Assembly: GCF_019049245.1 (NCBI RefSeq)
Contig: NZ_JAGMUK010000068.1
Location: 1-42,515, forward strand
Source of the DNA: Streptomyces sp. AC555_RSS877
GTDB taxonomy: Bacteria; Actinomycetota; Actinomycetes; Streptomycetales; Streptomycetaceae
Length of the DNA: 42,515 bases
Direction of reading: 5' to 3'
The notes below the pieces were generated by a model, which was given only the letters and a program-made list of their open reading frames with translations, ran no database searches and was not told where the DNA came from. Positions 7,282-16,279 of this stretch are shown here, in pieces. A program made the translations under genes and the position numbers. The first letter of the stretch is position 1, and each line of letters starts with the position of its first letter.

Positions 7282-8475
7282 TCACGATGCCTCACGCGGG
7301 GAGGGTGGGTGTTCGCGCGGCTCGTCCAGAGGCAGGCCCCGCCGCAGGGGTGCGACGGCCATCTTCACGCGCTGGTAGTGGCCCAGGTAACCCTTGGCCA
7401 GAAGTTCCTGGTGAAGGATCTTGGCGCTGTGTTCGCCCTCGTCCCAGCGTTGCTGCAGGTAGTCGAGGTAGGGGTCCAGGGTGGACGGGCGGCGGGGCGG
7501 GCGGCGCATCACCTCGTGCCAGGTGCGGGCCCGGGCGTACTTGCGCACGGTGCGTCGGTCCAGCCCCAGCTCGCGGGCCGCGGAACTGTAGGAACGGCCC
7601 GCCTCGGTCAGCGCGTGCACCGCTTCGAACAGCCGCCGGGCATGCCTGCCGGCGGGAGTGTCCCCCGCAGGATCCTCGGCAGCTTCCTCGTGAGGGGGCG
7701 GATCGCATGCCTGGCCCGGGGGCAGGGCTGCGGGCAGGCCCCCGCGGTGGGCGGCGGCGATCTCCTGGACGCGCCGGGACAGGCCCTGCCACAGGTGGAA
7801 GCGATCGCTGACCTGGACAGCCTTCGGGGCGCCGTCGGCGATGCCCTGTCGGTAGGTCAGCGAGCCGTCCCGGCAGGCGACTTCGACACCGGGATGCGCG
7901 CGCAGCCAGCGGCTGAGCTGTTCGGCGTTCCTTCCTTCCCGGAGCGTCAGCGGGAGCCGGGTGGTGGCGTCGACCAGAAGGGTGCCGTAGGCGTCGCCGT
8001 AGAGCGCGAAGTCGTCCACCCCGAGCACCCTGGGCGTAACCAGCGAAGGCAGGGCCACTCGCATCAGCTGCGAGAGCACGGTGCACCGCGAGAGCTCGAC
8101 ATTGAGGACGCGCAGCATCCTGGCCCCGCCCCGGCCGGCCAGCATCACACCGACGGCCTCGACCAGGTGCTGCAGCAGCGGAGTGCGCCGCTGATAGTGC
8201 ACCGTAAGCTCGGGCACCTGTTCGGCAAAGGTCAGCTCGAACAGGCTGTGTTCTCGCAGTACAGACGGCGCACGCTCAAGTCGATCCGCACCGGACGGCC
8301 GCCGAGCGTGGTATCAGCGAGGTGCCGCACATAACGGCTGTGGCTCCACGCACTTCTCGTCCCGCACCCCGTACATCCCGCCGATACGCCGGATCTGGTC
8401 CGGGCCCGGACCACCACGCAAGGACCGGAGACATCAACCGACTCCACCAGCACACCCGCCAAATGCGGTAACAAA
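7282..8475 (-). pseudogene. ISL3-family transposase, truncated and frameshifted
   Basis: The N-terminal part (about 8475-8235) reads LLPHLAGVLVESVDVSG, then the zinc-ribbon pattern CTGCGTRSAWSHSRYVRHLA and LSVRRLYCENTAC, standard for ISL3 transposases. A frameshift near 8235 leads into 8217-7282: TFAEQVPELTVHYQRRTPLL, VLGVDDFALYGDAYGTLLVD (first catalytic aspartate), VSDRFHLWQGL (second) and a second HTH-like segment (YSSAARELGLDRRTVRKYAR). The C-terminal third, with the catalytic glutamate, is absent; the frame runs into the ligase fragment at about 7282. Its left part joins a peptide-leader-like sequence at 8475. Confidence 0.85.
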
Positions 8476-8532
8476 GTTGTCGAGCTCGGCGTCGGAGATC
8501 TCAACGGTCTCAACCTGGGGAGCGGAGTTCAT
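8434..8532 (-). pseudogene. truncated lanthipeptide-type leader peptide gene
   Basis: Minus-strand ATG at 8532, preceded by GAAGGGA at suitable spacing, opens a frame of 19 codons reading MNSAPQVETVEISDAELDN. This resembles leader peptides of Streptomyces class II (mersacidin/type A2) lanthipeptides, where E-I-S-D-A-D/E-L-D-N is followed by V-S/A-G-G and the core peptide. Exactly at that point (about 8475) the sequence becomes the start of the ISL3 transposase, and the frame then ends after 13 unrelated residues. The core is therefore lost. No LanM, transporter or protease gene is present in the window. The motif is short, so chance resemblance cannot be excluded. Confidence 0.5.
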
Positions 8533-9060
8533 GAGGAAACTTCCCTTCGTATGGATGATCCACAAGGGGGTGGCCCCGCCGGGAACATAGCGGGCCTCGG
8601 CCGCAGGCGTGCGACACCCGTTTCCGGAGACGTTCGCGCGGGCCCCGCAGCGCAGAGATCAAAGCACGGAGCGCACCGGCTATCCAATCAACCGGAATGC
8701 AAACTTAGGAAGTTGAACGTACAGGCTGCACATCCGTGCAGGTGCGCACGCGACGTGAGGGCGGTTTCTCCACATGCCGCGCGGCACTGGGACCCCGACT
8801 TGTATTGCGTCCACGCTTTCGAACGGGACTCTCCGCACCAACAGAGCGTTATGTGGCAGGCTCGTGTGTAGACGCATTGCGCACCGCGCCGCAGTTGCGC
8901 ATTCGATGTGCAGATTCACTGGAGCCGGGAATGCCACTCCACCTCGGACACTGACCGTTGTCGATCGGTGGCATACGTATGCCCGCTCAGGACGGCGTAC
9001 GCCGAGCGCAATGAGGTGGCCTGCGGCGACGGTGTGGACGACAGTCGATTTGCCTTGCGT
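8533..9060. other. non-coding region left of the diguanylate cyclase gene
   Basis: About 530 bases with no reading frame that I can link to a family. It would have held the promoter of the lost peptide gene (minus strand). It contains the 3' flank of the cyclase gene, but no clear terminator hairpin was found. Confidence 0.35.
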
Positions 9061-11253
9061 TCAGCCGTCTTGCTGCTGTGGGACCGCCGTGCCTCCGCAC
9101 TGGGGGTGCTCGGTAGGGCGATCACCGGTTGTGGCGTCCTGCAGCGTCTGCGTCTGGCTCTGGCCGTTGTCGTGGTTACTCATGGCCGATCCGGCGGCAG
9201 GCACGCGGGGGCGCGCCGCTGATCGGTCCTGACGGTCGCCTTGATGAGCTGGCGGCGGGTCTTGTGCAGCCGGTTCGTCTGTCTCCTGGAGAGGAATGGC
9301 CGCGTGGTGGGCCTTGGGTGACGGACTGTTGCGGTTTTGGTGGGGTTGGGGGATGTGCATTCGGATGCGCGCTTTGCCTGCTCTTTTGGCCTCGTACATG
9401 GCTTTGTCGGCTTGGTGGAGGAGTTCGTCCGGTGTGACGCCGGGGAGGGCTACTGTCATGCCGATGGAGGCGGAGACGAGCGCCTCCTTGCCGGCGATCT
9501 GGTAGGGCTGTGTCAGGGCGGACAGGATTCGCTCGGCGACGTCTCTGGCCCGGGAGGGGTGTGTCCCGGCCTCTCCCTCTAAGAGGGCGGCGAACTCGTC
9601 ACCGCCGAGGCGGGCTACGGTGTCTTCGGCCCGTACGGATGCCCGGAGCCGATGAGCGGCGTGGACCAGGAGAGCGTCGCCGACCGCGTGTCCGGCCGAG
9701 TCGTTGACGGCCTTGAAGCCGTCCAGGTCCACGAAGAGCACTGTGGGTGGGGCTGTGCGAGTGGTCCGTTTCCGCATGGCGTGCGCGACTCGGTCGGCGA
9801 AGAGGGCCCGGTTGGGCAGTCCGGTCAGCGCGTCGTGGAAGGCCAGGTGCTCGAGTTGTTCCTGCAGGGCGAGCCGTTCGGTCACGTCCCGACTGCTGAA
9901 GATCATTCCCTCGGTGTGGTAGCTGACCGTCGATTCGACGTGGCGCCAGCGTCCGTCGGCGTGGCGGACCCGGCAGGACACGCGGCGGCCCGGACCGCGG
10001 ATGCACGATGCGGCTTCCTGCCGCAGCGCCTCGGCTTCCTGCATCAGCGGCATCACGTCGTCGGGGTGGCAGTACAGGGGCAGGCGGGCACCCAGCAGGT
10101 CCTCAGGCCGGTAGCCGAAGACGTGGTGGGCGGCCGGACTGACGTAGCGGACGCGGCCGTCCGGACTGACGATGGTGATCACGTCGCGAGTGCCGTCGAC
10201 CAGGGTGCGGTAAAGAGCCTCCCGGGTGGTGGCTTCGCGGGTGATGTGAAGGTGATCGGCGTGGATGATGCCCTGCCGGATACCAAGCGCGACAAGGAGC
10301 GAGCCTGCCAGGACCATGAGGGCCATGTCAGTGTGGCCGCCGACCGTGGTGTGGGCTGCCAGGGCAAGGGCGCAGACGGCCACGGGCACGAAAGCGGCCA
10401 CGACTGCGACGACGGGCATGAGGTGCTGGTCGACGTCCACGACGCTGGTGCCTCCGGTCAGCCATGGGGCGACGGCGATGAGGAGCAGGCCGGTGATCGA
10501 GCAGGCCGCCTCGCAAGGAATGCCGTACCAGGTGCCCGGGGCCGGCATGAGGATCCGCAGCATGTCGCCTGCCGACAACACGACGAGGGCCAGGACGCTC
10601 ACCGTTGTCGCTGTGCGCTCAGGGCGCTTCAGTGAGTAGCGCAGTGCCACCAGAAGTCCGAAGACCAGGATGTCCGTCACCACGCGTGCCAGATCCTGCA
10701 AGGAACCGAACACATCGCCGCTTTCGTCGGCGCGATGCAGCAGCAGCACCCAGCCCAATGTGAGCAGGGAGCCGGCGATCATCCAACCGTCCAGGACTCG
10801 CCGCAGCCAGATCAGCGTCGTGCCGCGGTCCGCAACTGCGATCACCAGTCCGGCGATCGCCACCACCAGACACAGGACGATTCCGGTGACCGCCAGCAGC
10901 TGGAGGACGAAGTGGACGCCACCAGCGGGCTTTCCTCGAGAGGAAGGGAGCTGAGTGACCACGAGGTGGTGAAGGCCACCCGCTGCCACAGAGCCCGCAA
11001 AGAGCGAGAGGCGAAGACGCACCCGTCCGGCGGCCGCCCTGGCGCGCCCAAGGAGGGACAGGACGGCCAGACCATGCGCAGCCGGCACTCCTGCAACGGC
11101 TGGGATGAACAGCGCCGCTGTCCCGCCCGCGCTCACTGCGGCGGCAAGTACAAATACCAGCCCCAGAGTCTTGCCCCGCCCACAGGTTGCCGATCGCCAG
11201 CCGATACGAACGGCGTGCAACGAGCCCCACCAACCGGCTTTGCCCAGCCTCAC
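9061..11253 (-). CDS. membrane-bound PAS-GGDEF diguanylate cyclase
   Basis: Integral membrane signalling enzyme of 730 aa predicted to make cyclic di-GMP from two GTP. Residues about 28-340 hold many hydrophobic segments (roughly eight to ten). A PAS sensor follows (about 345-465: ITIVSPDGRVRYVSPAAHHV), then a GGDEF domain (about 465-635) starting LEHLAFHDALTGLPNRALF, with the intact active-site motif RLGGDEFAALL near residue 550. An RAED sequence five residues before GGDEF is the RxxD inhibitory product-binding site. No EAL domain follows; the last 90 residues are a polar, low-complexity tail. Start is GTG 11253. Cyclic di-GMP controls development and exopolysaccharides in streptomycetes, and a polysaccharide locus begins 2.4 kb away, but a direct link is inferred only. 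Confidence 0.92.
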   Translation of the reverse strand: MRLGKAGWWGSLHAVRIGWRSATCGRGKTLGLVFVLAAAVSAGGTAALFIPAVAGVPAAHGLAVLSLLGRARAAAGRVRLRLSLFAGSVAAGGLHHLVVTQLPSSRGKPAGGVHFVLQLLAVTGIVLCLVVAIAGLVIAVADRGTTLIWLRRVLDGWMIAGSLLTLGWVLLLHRADESGDVFGSLQDLARVVTDILVFGLLVALRYSLKRPERTATTVSVLALVVLSAGDMLRILMPAPGTWYGIPCEAACSITGLLLIAVAPWLTGGTSVVDVDQHLMPVVAVVAAFVPVAVCALALAAHTTVGGHTDMALMVLAGSLLVALGIRQGIIHADHLHITREATTREALYRTLVDGTRDVITIVSPDGRVRYVSPAAHHVFGYRPEDLLGARLPLYCHPDDVMPLMQEAEALRQEAASCIRGPGRRVSCRVRHADGRWRHVESTVSYHTEGMIFSSRDVTERLALQEQLEHLAFHDALTGLPNRALFADRVAHAMRKRTTRTAPPTVLFVDLDGFKAVNDSAGHAVGDALLVHAAHRLRASVRAEDTVARLGGDEFAALLEGEAGTHPSRARDVAERILSALTQPYQIAGKEALVSASIGMTVALPGVTPDELLHQADKAMYEAKRAGKARIRMHIPQPHQNRNSPSPKAHHAAIPLQETDEPAAQDPPPAHQGDRQDRSAARPRVPAAGSAMSNHDNGQSQTQTLQDATTGDRPTEHPQCGGTAVPQQQDG

Positions 11254-11717
11254 GCGAACCCCCGACGGTCATCAAGCCCAAAGAGGGCAGGCACACCGTG
11301 TCCGGTCTGCTCCAGTCGAGAAGAGGATAGAAGGATGTCTAGTGGATAGCCCCGTTAAAAGTAGTAAGTTCACCTGAAGAAAGGATTTACCCCTATGGGC
11401 TGACACCCTGCCAGTTGCTATTTGAACCGCGCTCCATGGCGCCTCGCGGCAGCGAGGAAACGTGGACGGTCGTGTCGGGTTTCAGTGTCGTACGGGCGTT
11501 TGACCCGGTAGGAGTTGTGGCGGGCTCACTTGACGAATCTGGGATCGGTTTCGGGATTGAGGCGCTGGAGGATTTCAGCGGCGGCGCCGTGGCGGGCGAT
11601 GTCCCGTCAGTCAGGGGGAAAGGCCGCCGCCACCCTCGTCCTGAGCAACCCGGCTAAGGGCGTTCAGCTACTCCGAACCCCCCCCACGATACGCATCCCT
11701 CACATGCGGGTGCACAG
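11254..11717. other. promoter side of the cyclase gene and decayed DNA
   Basis: The promoter of the diguanylate cyclase must lie near 11254-11400; an AT-richer patch at about 11340-11400 is a candidate. Between about 11440 and 11640 the minus strand reads like broken coding sequence (RDIARHGAAAEILQRLNPET) with stop codons, but I do not recognise the family. Confidence 0.35.
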
Positions 11718-12385
11718 TCACGGCGGCGACGACCAGAGGGGAACGTCGGCGGGGGAGAGGTCGGGGCGGGCGCGGTGCAGGCGTGCGGGGTGGCGCCACC
11801 GGCCGGAGGCGTCACGGGCGACGTCGACGCCCACTTCCACCACCAGCTCGGGTTCCACCAGCGTGACGACCAGTTTTTCCTGGCTGCCCCACCCGGCGGA
11901 GAGCGACCAGCCCGTCCACGGATGACCGCGCCGCCCAGCAGCCAGAAGGTCGGCGACCGCAGCACCCGCCTGGGCGAGAGTGGTGGTGCGGCCGACGTAC
12001 TGAAGGCGGCCTCCGTCGTCTACCTGCCGAGCAGCAGCGTGCGGGGAGTGGCCAGGGAACCGGTGACCGCGCCGACGATCGTCTCGCTCGTCTCGCGGAC
12101 CTTGTATTTCTGCCAGCCTCTCGTCAACGGGCGGTAGGCGTCGTTCAGCCTCTTGAAGACCACTCCCTCCATTCCGACCGACGCCCACGTCAGCCACTCG
12201 CGCACGGTGTCGGCGTCGGTGGTCGATGGACACAGCGTCCACGGCGCCGACAGCTGGCGGGCAGCGAACACGGACTCCAGCGCGGCCCCGCGCCGCCGGT
12301 ACGGCCACCCCGTCGTGTCCGTCCCGGACAGCCTGAGCAGATCGAACGCAACAACGTGACAGCACCCGGCCCGCTCGGTCCGCAC
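11718..12385 (-). pseudogene. ATP-dependent DNA ligase, C-terminal two-thirds, copy B
   Basis: This is the longest of three ligase pieces. From 12385 the minus strand reads HVVAFDLLRLSGTDTTGWPY, TTDADTVREWLTWASVGMEG, VVFKRLNDAYRPLTRGWQKY and KVRETSETIVGAVTGSLATP. A frameshift near 12025 follows, then DGGRLQYVGRTTTLAQAG, PWTGWSLSAGWGSQEKLVV and TLVEPELVVEVGVDVARDAS to the stop at 11718. These are the end of the adenylation domain and the OB-fold of an LigD-like/ATP-dependent ligase. The N-terminal adenylation domain with the catalytic lysine (KxDG) is missing upstream of 12385. Copies A and C repeat parts of it. Confidence 0.8.
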
Positions 12386-12611
12386 TCAGTCGCGCAGCGT
12401 CTCCCGCCCCTGCCGGAGACGGGCTCCGAGGTGTCCGCCACTGAGGATTCCCGAAGGGGCCGGACCAGGTGGATCCTCCCGTCGCTGCCGGAGCGGCTAC
12501 CAACTCGGTCGTCGCACGATCCATCGTCAGGCGACAGACATGCGTAAGAAGGACCAACAAGCGCCACACCATCCGGTGACTTCTGGTCGAGCCCAAGCTG
12601 TGACGAATCGA

Positions 12612-12646
12612 TATACACCATTTACCCATGTATACAGGTCTTGACA
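12612..12646 (+). promoter_or_regulatory. inverted repeat and -35-like box upstream of the LAxTG protein gene
   Basis: TATACA (12612-12617) and TGTATA (12629-12634) form an inverted repeat separated by 11 bases. TTGACA, a perfect -35 hexamer, follows at 12641-12646. The -10 position (about 12664) is poor. The arrangement suggests a dyad operator next to the promoter of the gene starting at 12700. Confidence 0.4.
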
Positions 12647-12699
12647 CGAGGCCGACGTTGCGTCATCCCACCTGACCTCAATCCCGAAAGGTGCAAAGT

Positions 12700-13284
12700 A
12701 TGAGAACCTCACTGCTGTGGCGGGTTGCCCTGGCGTCGGCGGCATCCGCTGCTGTCATCGCCGCGCCGCTGGTGGGCGCAGGCACAGCCCACGCCCAGTA
12801 TCCGCCCCCTGGTCCGAGCCTGACCCTCTCCTCGGACACGGTGGAGGCCGGAGAAGACGTCAGCTTCACAGGAACGGGCTTCGCCCCCAACCAGTCCCCC
12901 GTCACGGCAGCGCTGTTCTCGAAGAAGGTCGTGCTCGGCCGGTTCCAGGCCGACAGGCAGGGAGTTGTCGAGGGCACGGTGACCATCCCCGAGTGCACCG
13001 AGCCCGGCCTTCACACCTTCAAGCTGTTTGCGCACGACCCCGATCTGATTCTTCGTGCGCCCCTCGAGGTACTGCCCCCCGCGGACGATGTCGACTGTCC
13101 CGACGACGATGGTCGCGACGACCACTACGGCCACGACGGCAGAGGGGACCACCGCGGCCACCATGGCCGGCTTGCGGACACGGGCAACGACAAGACGCTG
13201 ATGATGATGGGAGGTGCGGCGGTCGGGCTGGCCGTAGTCGGTGGAGGGACAATGCTCGCCATGCGCCGTCACCGCAAGTCCTGA
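12700..13284 (+). CDS. secreted LAxTG-anchored cell-wall protein
   Basis: Predicted precursor of 194 aa. It has a signal peptide (WRVALASAASAAVIAAPLVG, cleavage after AHA), then an Ig-like all-beta domain of about 95 residues (LTLSSDTVEAGEDVSFTGTG). A linker very rich in Asp, His and Gly follows (GRDDHYGHDGRGDHRGHHG), then the sorting signal LADTG, a hydrophobic helix (MMMGGAAVGLAVVGGG) and a basic tail MRRHRKS. LAxTG is the substrate motif of class E sortases in high-GC actinobacteria, so the mature protein should be covalently linked to the cell wall. Start ATG 12700 follows GAAAGG at good spacing. The His/Asp linker could bind divalent metals. No sortase gene is recognisable beside it. Confidence 0.88.
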   Translation: MRTSLLWRVALASAASAAVIAAPLVGAGTAHAQYPPPGPSLTLSSDTVEAGEDVSFTGTGFAPNQSPVTAALFSKKVVLGRFQADRQGVVEGTVTIPECTEPGLHTFKLFAHDPDLILRAPLEVLPPADDVDCPDDDGRDDHYGHDGRGDHRGHHGRLADTGNDKTLMMMGGAAVGLAVVGGGTMLAMRRHRKS

Positions 13285-13638
13285 CGGAGGGACGGGTACA
13301 CACCGTCGTCCGGTGACCCCGATGCCGGAACCGTGCCACGGATTCCGGAAGGCGCCGCTGACCGCAGCTGCGCTTTCCTTGGCCGGTGCCGCGGCTGCCG
13401 AGCCGATCGGGGTCACCGGACGGCTGCCCCGCTTCGAACAGCTCGCGGACGCGGAAGGATCCGGAAATCCATACTGCGGCGGTCGTCCTCGACCGCTACC
13501 CGCCCCGTGGGTGCGCCGCAGACCTGTGCGTCAGTTGCCAGACCGCTCGGTGGCGGTGCCGGCACGCGAAGCCGTGTGTAACTGCGCATCTCCACCCTTC
13601 CCCCCTTTGGACGAACCGAGCCCTTCTCTTCTCTCGCC
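13285..13638. other. region between LAxTG gene and kinase gene
   Basis: About 350 bases. A plus-strand stretch from about 13323 reads like a short signal-peptide-bearing protein (FRKAPLTAAALSLAGAAAA) and could be the relic of an exported protein such as a sortase, but similarity soon ends. Convergent transcripts meet here; I find no clear terminator. Confidence 0.3.
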
Positions 13639-15099
13639 TCACTTCTCACCTGCTGTCGGCGCAGGCGCGCCGCTCTCGTCCAGGTGGGCCGACATGCGCG
13701 GTGTGGGCAGTTCGCCGTGCCCCCTGTAGGCGTCGTAGCCGGCGCCTTTCGGTGCCGCGGCCATGCTGAAGACGGTGCCCAGGACACGACTGCCCACGCG
13801 CTCCAGGGCCTCGACGGAGGCACGGACCTGGTCACGGCTGGTTTTCGAGGCGCGGACGACGAGCAACGTGCCCTGGGCCAGCGGAGCGAGTCCAAGGGTA
13901 TCGGCGACCGGCAGCAACGGCGCCGTATCGGCGATCACCACGTCGTAGGTACTCGCGAGCTCACTCAGCAGTTCCCTCATACGGGTTGAGCCAAGCAACT
14001 CGGTGGGGTTCGGTGGCTTCGGGCCACTGGCGAGCACCGCGAGCCGATCGTCGGCTTGCTGGATGACGTCCCCGACGCGGGCTTGCCCGATCAGCACAGT
14101 GGTCAGTCCGGCGTCCTGGATGAGGCCGAAGGTCTCGGCCACGCTGGGGCGGCGCAGATCGCAGTCCACCAGGCAGGTGGAGGCGCCCATCTCCGCGAGG
14201 GAGAGAGCCAGGTTTGCCGCGGTGTTCGTCTTGCCCTCGCCAGGCAGCGGACTGGTCACCATGATGATCCGGGGACGATCGTCGACCTGGGCGAACTGCA
14301 GGTTCGTGCGCAGCTTCCGGAACGCCTCGGCGCGCGGGGAGTGTTGCCCCGCTGTGGTCACGAGCGGTCGTCTGGGTGCCTGCTTGTCGAACGGGATGGA
14401 TCCCAGGTCCGGCAGCCCGGAGAACTCGGTGAGCGCCCCACTGGTCTTCAGGGTGGTGTCGAGAGTTTCCCGCAGGACCACAAGCCCGGCCCCGACCAGC
14501 AGCCCACCGAGCACTCCGACGGCCAGGTTGAGCAACGGACGTGGCGAGTCCGGGACGGCGGGCGTGGTCGCCTTCTGGGTGATGCCCAGCGCGACGGGCG
14601 AGACGGGCGGAGGAGGTACCGGCTGGCGCGCGTCGGTCGGCTCCGGGGACATCGGCCTGGGCGGTGTTTCCAGTTGCTCGACGACCACGGTGAAACGCTC
14701 CGCGACGGCGTTGGCGATGCCCGCGGCACGCTCGGGAACGGTATCGCGGACGCTGATGTTGATGAGCACGGTGTCGAGCGGGGCTTCGGCGGTGATCCGA
14801 GACGCCAGTTCCTCCGGTGTGGTGCGCAGCCTCAGCTCACGTACCACGGGCTGTGTCACCTGGCTGGTGGTGACGATCGAGGCATACGACTGCACACGCG
14901 CCTGGGAGAAGCTCTGCCCCTGAGTCAGCTGAACCATGTCCTCGCCATGGCGGGTGGCGACGAAGAGCTGAGTCCGCGCCTCGTAGGTGGGGGTGCTCAA
15001 GCCGGTAGCGGCGCATGCGGCGCCGACAGCGAGGACCAGACAGACCACGGCAGTCGGCCAACGTCTGGCAAGAGCCTTCAAGAATCCTCGCAGATCCAA
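13639..15099 (-). CDS. polysaccharide co-polymerase / tyrosine autokinase (Wzz-BY-kinase fusion)
   Basis: Membrane protein of 486 aa controlling exopolysaccharide chain length and export. Residues 1-210 form the Wzz (chain-length determinant) part with two membrane helices (about 15-33 and 190-210) around an extracytoplasmic region that includes a Pro-rich stretch. Residues 225-465 form a CpsD/CapB-type BY-kinase: Walker A SPLPGEGKT (283-291), Walker A' CLVDCDLRRP (309-318), Walker B VVIADTAPL (387-395). The C-terminal tail has only two tyrosines (GYDAYRGHG), a short version of the usual Tyr cluster. It is divergent from the glucosyl cyclase/glycosyltransferase operon, and the phosphatase at 39282 is its probable antagonist. 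Start is GTG or ATG at 15099, before the first membrane helix. Confidence 0.93.
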   Translation of the reverse strand: MDLRGFLKALARRWPTAVVCLVLAVGAACAATGLSTPTYEARTQLFVATRHGEDMVQLTQGQSFSQARVQSYASIVTTSQVTQPVVRELRLRTTPEELASRITAEAPLDTVLINISVRDTVPERAAGIANAVAERFTVVVEQLETPPRPMSPEPTDARQPVPPPPVSPVALGITQKATTPAVPDSPRPLLNLAVGVLGGLLVGAGLVVLRETLDTTLKTSGALTEFSGLPDLGSIPFDKQAPRRPLVTTAGQHSPRAEAFRKLRTNLQFAQVDDRPRIIMVTSPLPGEGKTNTAANLALSLAEMGASTCLVDCDLRRPSVAETFGLIQDAGLTTVLIGQARVGDVIQQADDRLAVLASGPKPPNPTELLGSTRMRELLSELASTYDVVIADTAPLLPVADTLGLAPLAQGTLLVVRASKTSRDQVRASVEALERVGSRVLGTVFSMAAAPKGAGYDAYRGHGELPTPRMSAHLDESGAPAPTAGEK

Positions 15100-15409
15100 A
15101 CTGCACCTCTCATAGAACCAGGCGAATCGCCCGAAGATGACACATTTTTCCCTTCGTGTAGAGGTGAAGGTAGGGGATCGAACACCTCAGTCCGGGTAGC
15201 CACCCCAATGTCGGCCCGACAAACAGCCCTGTAGGCAGACACCTGTCGGTTGAGGGCCCCTGATCCACCGTGCCGAGCGAGCGCTGCACCATCCGGTGGC
15301 TTTTCTGCAGCGCCGCACGGTTCGACAGTCCTGCTCGCCGTTCGCCGGTGTAAGCAGTCTTGGTCAGAGGCCGCCGCTCAAGGTCACCGTGAAGCGAGGA
15401 GTTCCTGCC
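15100..15409. promoter_or_regulatory. divergent control region of the kinase and cyclase/GT operons
   Basis: About 310 bases between divergent genes, the natural place for both promoters of this side of the locus. The stretch 15115-15165 is AT-richer than its surroundings (ACATTTTTCCCTTCG). GCGAGGAG just before 15402 is the ribosome binding site for the GTG start at 15410. I cannot assign -35/-10 boxes. Confidence 0.4.
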
Positions 15410-16279
15410 GTGTCTGAACGCCTGCGATTCGCAGTGGTAGCCGTGCTTTCGGTCGTGCTGCTCGCCTCCTGTGCGGCGGAGGAAGCGAGGGAACACCCCG
15501 CGTCCGGCGTGGTCGCCGGGGCCAGGGCGGCGAAGGGCGAGTCGGTTTCCTCCGGCGGCATGGAGCAGTTGCGCGTCATGGTGCTCGAGGTTCTTCCGCA
15601 CGATCCGCAGGCCTTTACTCAGGGGTTGGAGGTGGCCGGCGGCACGTTGTACGAGAGCACTGGCCTGGTCGGTCGTTCCTCGGTGCGGGCAGGTCCGACC
15701 GGAGGGCACCCGACAGTCCAGAGGGCGCTGCTCGCACCGCTGTTCGGGGAGGGCATCACCGTGGTCGGCAGGAAGCTGTGGCAGCTCACCTGGCGGAACC
15801 GCATCGCCATCGAACGCGACGCCAGGACACTGTCGGAGGTGCGTCGTGTCCCGTACCCCGACGAGGGCTGGGGCGTGTGCCACCAGCGGTCCAGAAACCG
15901 GCTGGTGACGAGCAACGGATCATCGCGGCTGACCTACCGGGATCCGAGGACACTCGCGAGGAGAGGCGACATCAACGTCACCCAGGGCGGCCGACCGGTG
16001 ACAAAGCTGAACGAACTCGAGTGTGTCGGCGAGGCCGTGTACGCCAACGTCCTGTTCACCGATCGCATCGTGCGCATCGACTCCGCCACCGGTGCGGTGA
16101 CAGCGAGCATCGACGCCTCGGGCCTGCTTCGCAAGGACGAACGCGTGCACGGATCCGCGCTGAACGGTATCGCGGCCGTCCCTGGCACCGACCAGTTCCT
16201 GGTCACCGGCAAGCTCTGGCCCAAGACGTTCCGCGTGGCCTTCGTTCCGGCCGGGCGCACCGGCGGCTCCGAGGGCTGA
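15410..16279 (+). CDS. lipoprotein glutaminyl-peptide cyclotransferase
   Basis: Predicted exported lipoprotein of 289 aa that converts N-terminal glutamine of peptides or proteins to pyroglutamate. The N-terminus is a lipoprotein signal peptide with lipobox LLASC (cysteine 21). The remainder matches the plant/bacterial-type glutamine cyclotransferase beta-propeller (Glu_cyclase_2): PHDPQAFTQGLEVAGGTLYE, then GWGVCHQRSRNRLVTSNGSS, RLTYRDPRTL, KLNELECVGEAVYANV and HGSALNGIAAVPGTDQFLVT. The NELE segment holds the catalytic glutamate. GTG 15410 is chosen for its GCGAGGAG site and because it leaves a standard signal peptide. It is the first gene of a plus-strand series with a glycosyltransferase, methyltransferases and an epimerase; its role in an exopolysaccharide locus is not obvious. 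Confidence 0.9.
   Translation: MSERLRFAVVAVLSVVLLASCAAEEAREHPASGVVAGARAAKGESVSSGGMEQLRVMVLEVLPHDPQAFTQGLEVAGGTLYESTGLVGRSSVRAGPTGGHPTVQRALLAPLFGEGITVVGRKLWQLTWRNRIAIERDARTLSEVRRVPYPDEGWGVCHQRSRNRLVTSNGSSRLTYRDPRTLARRGDINVTQGGRPVTKLNELECVGEAVYANVLFTDRIVRIDSATGAVTASIDASGLLRKDERVHGSALNGIAAVPGTDQFLVTGKLWPKTFRVAFVPAGRTGGSEG

Noticed and set aside
6030..7811. Long plus-strand open frame of nearly 600 codons across the IS5 and ISL3 region
   Set aside because: It runs opposite the two transposases and has no recognisable domain; only the transposases carry conserved motifs.
13323..13729. Possible class E/F sortase downstream of the LAxTG gene
   Set aside because: Only a signal-peptide-like start is visible; no TLxTC active-site motif or sortase barrel sequence follows.
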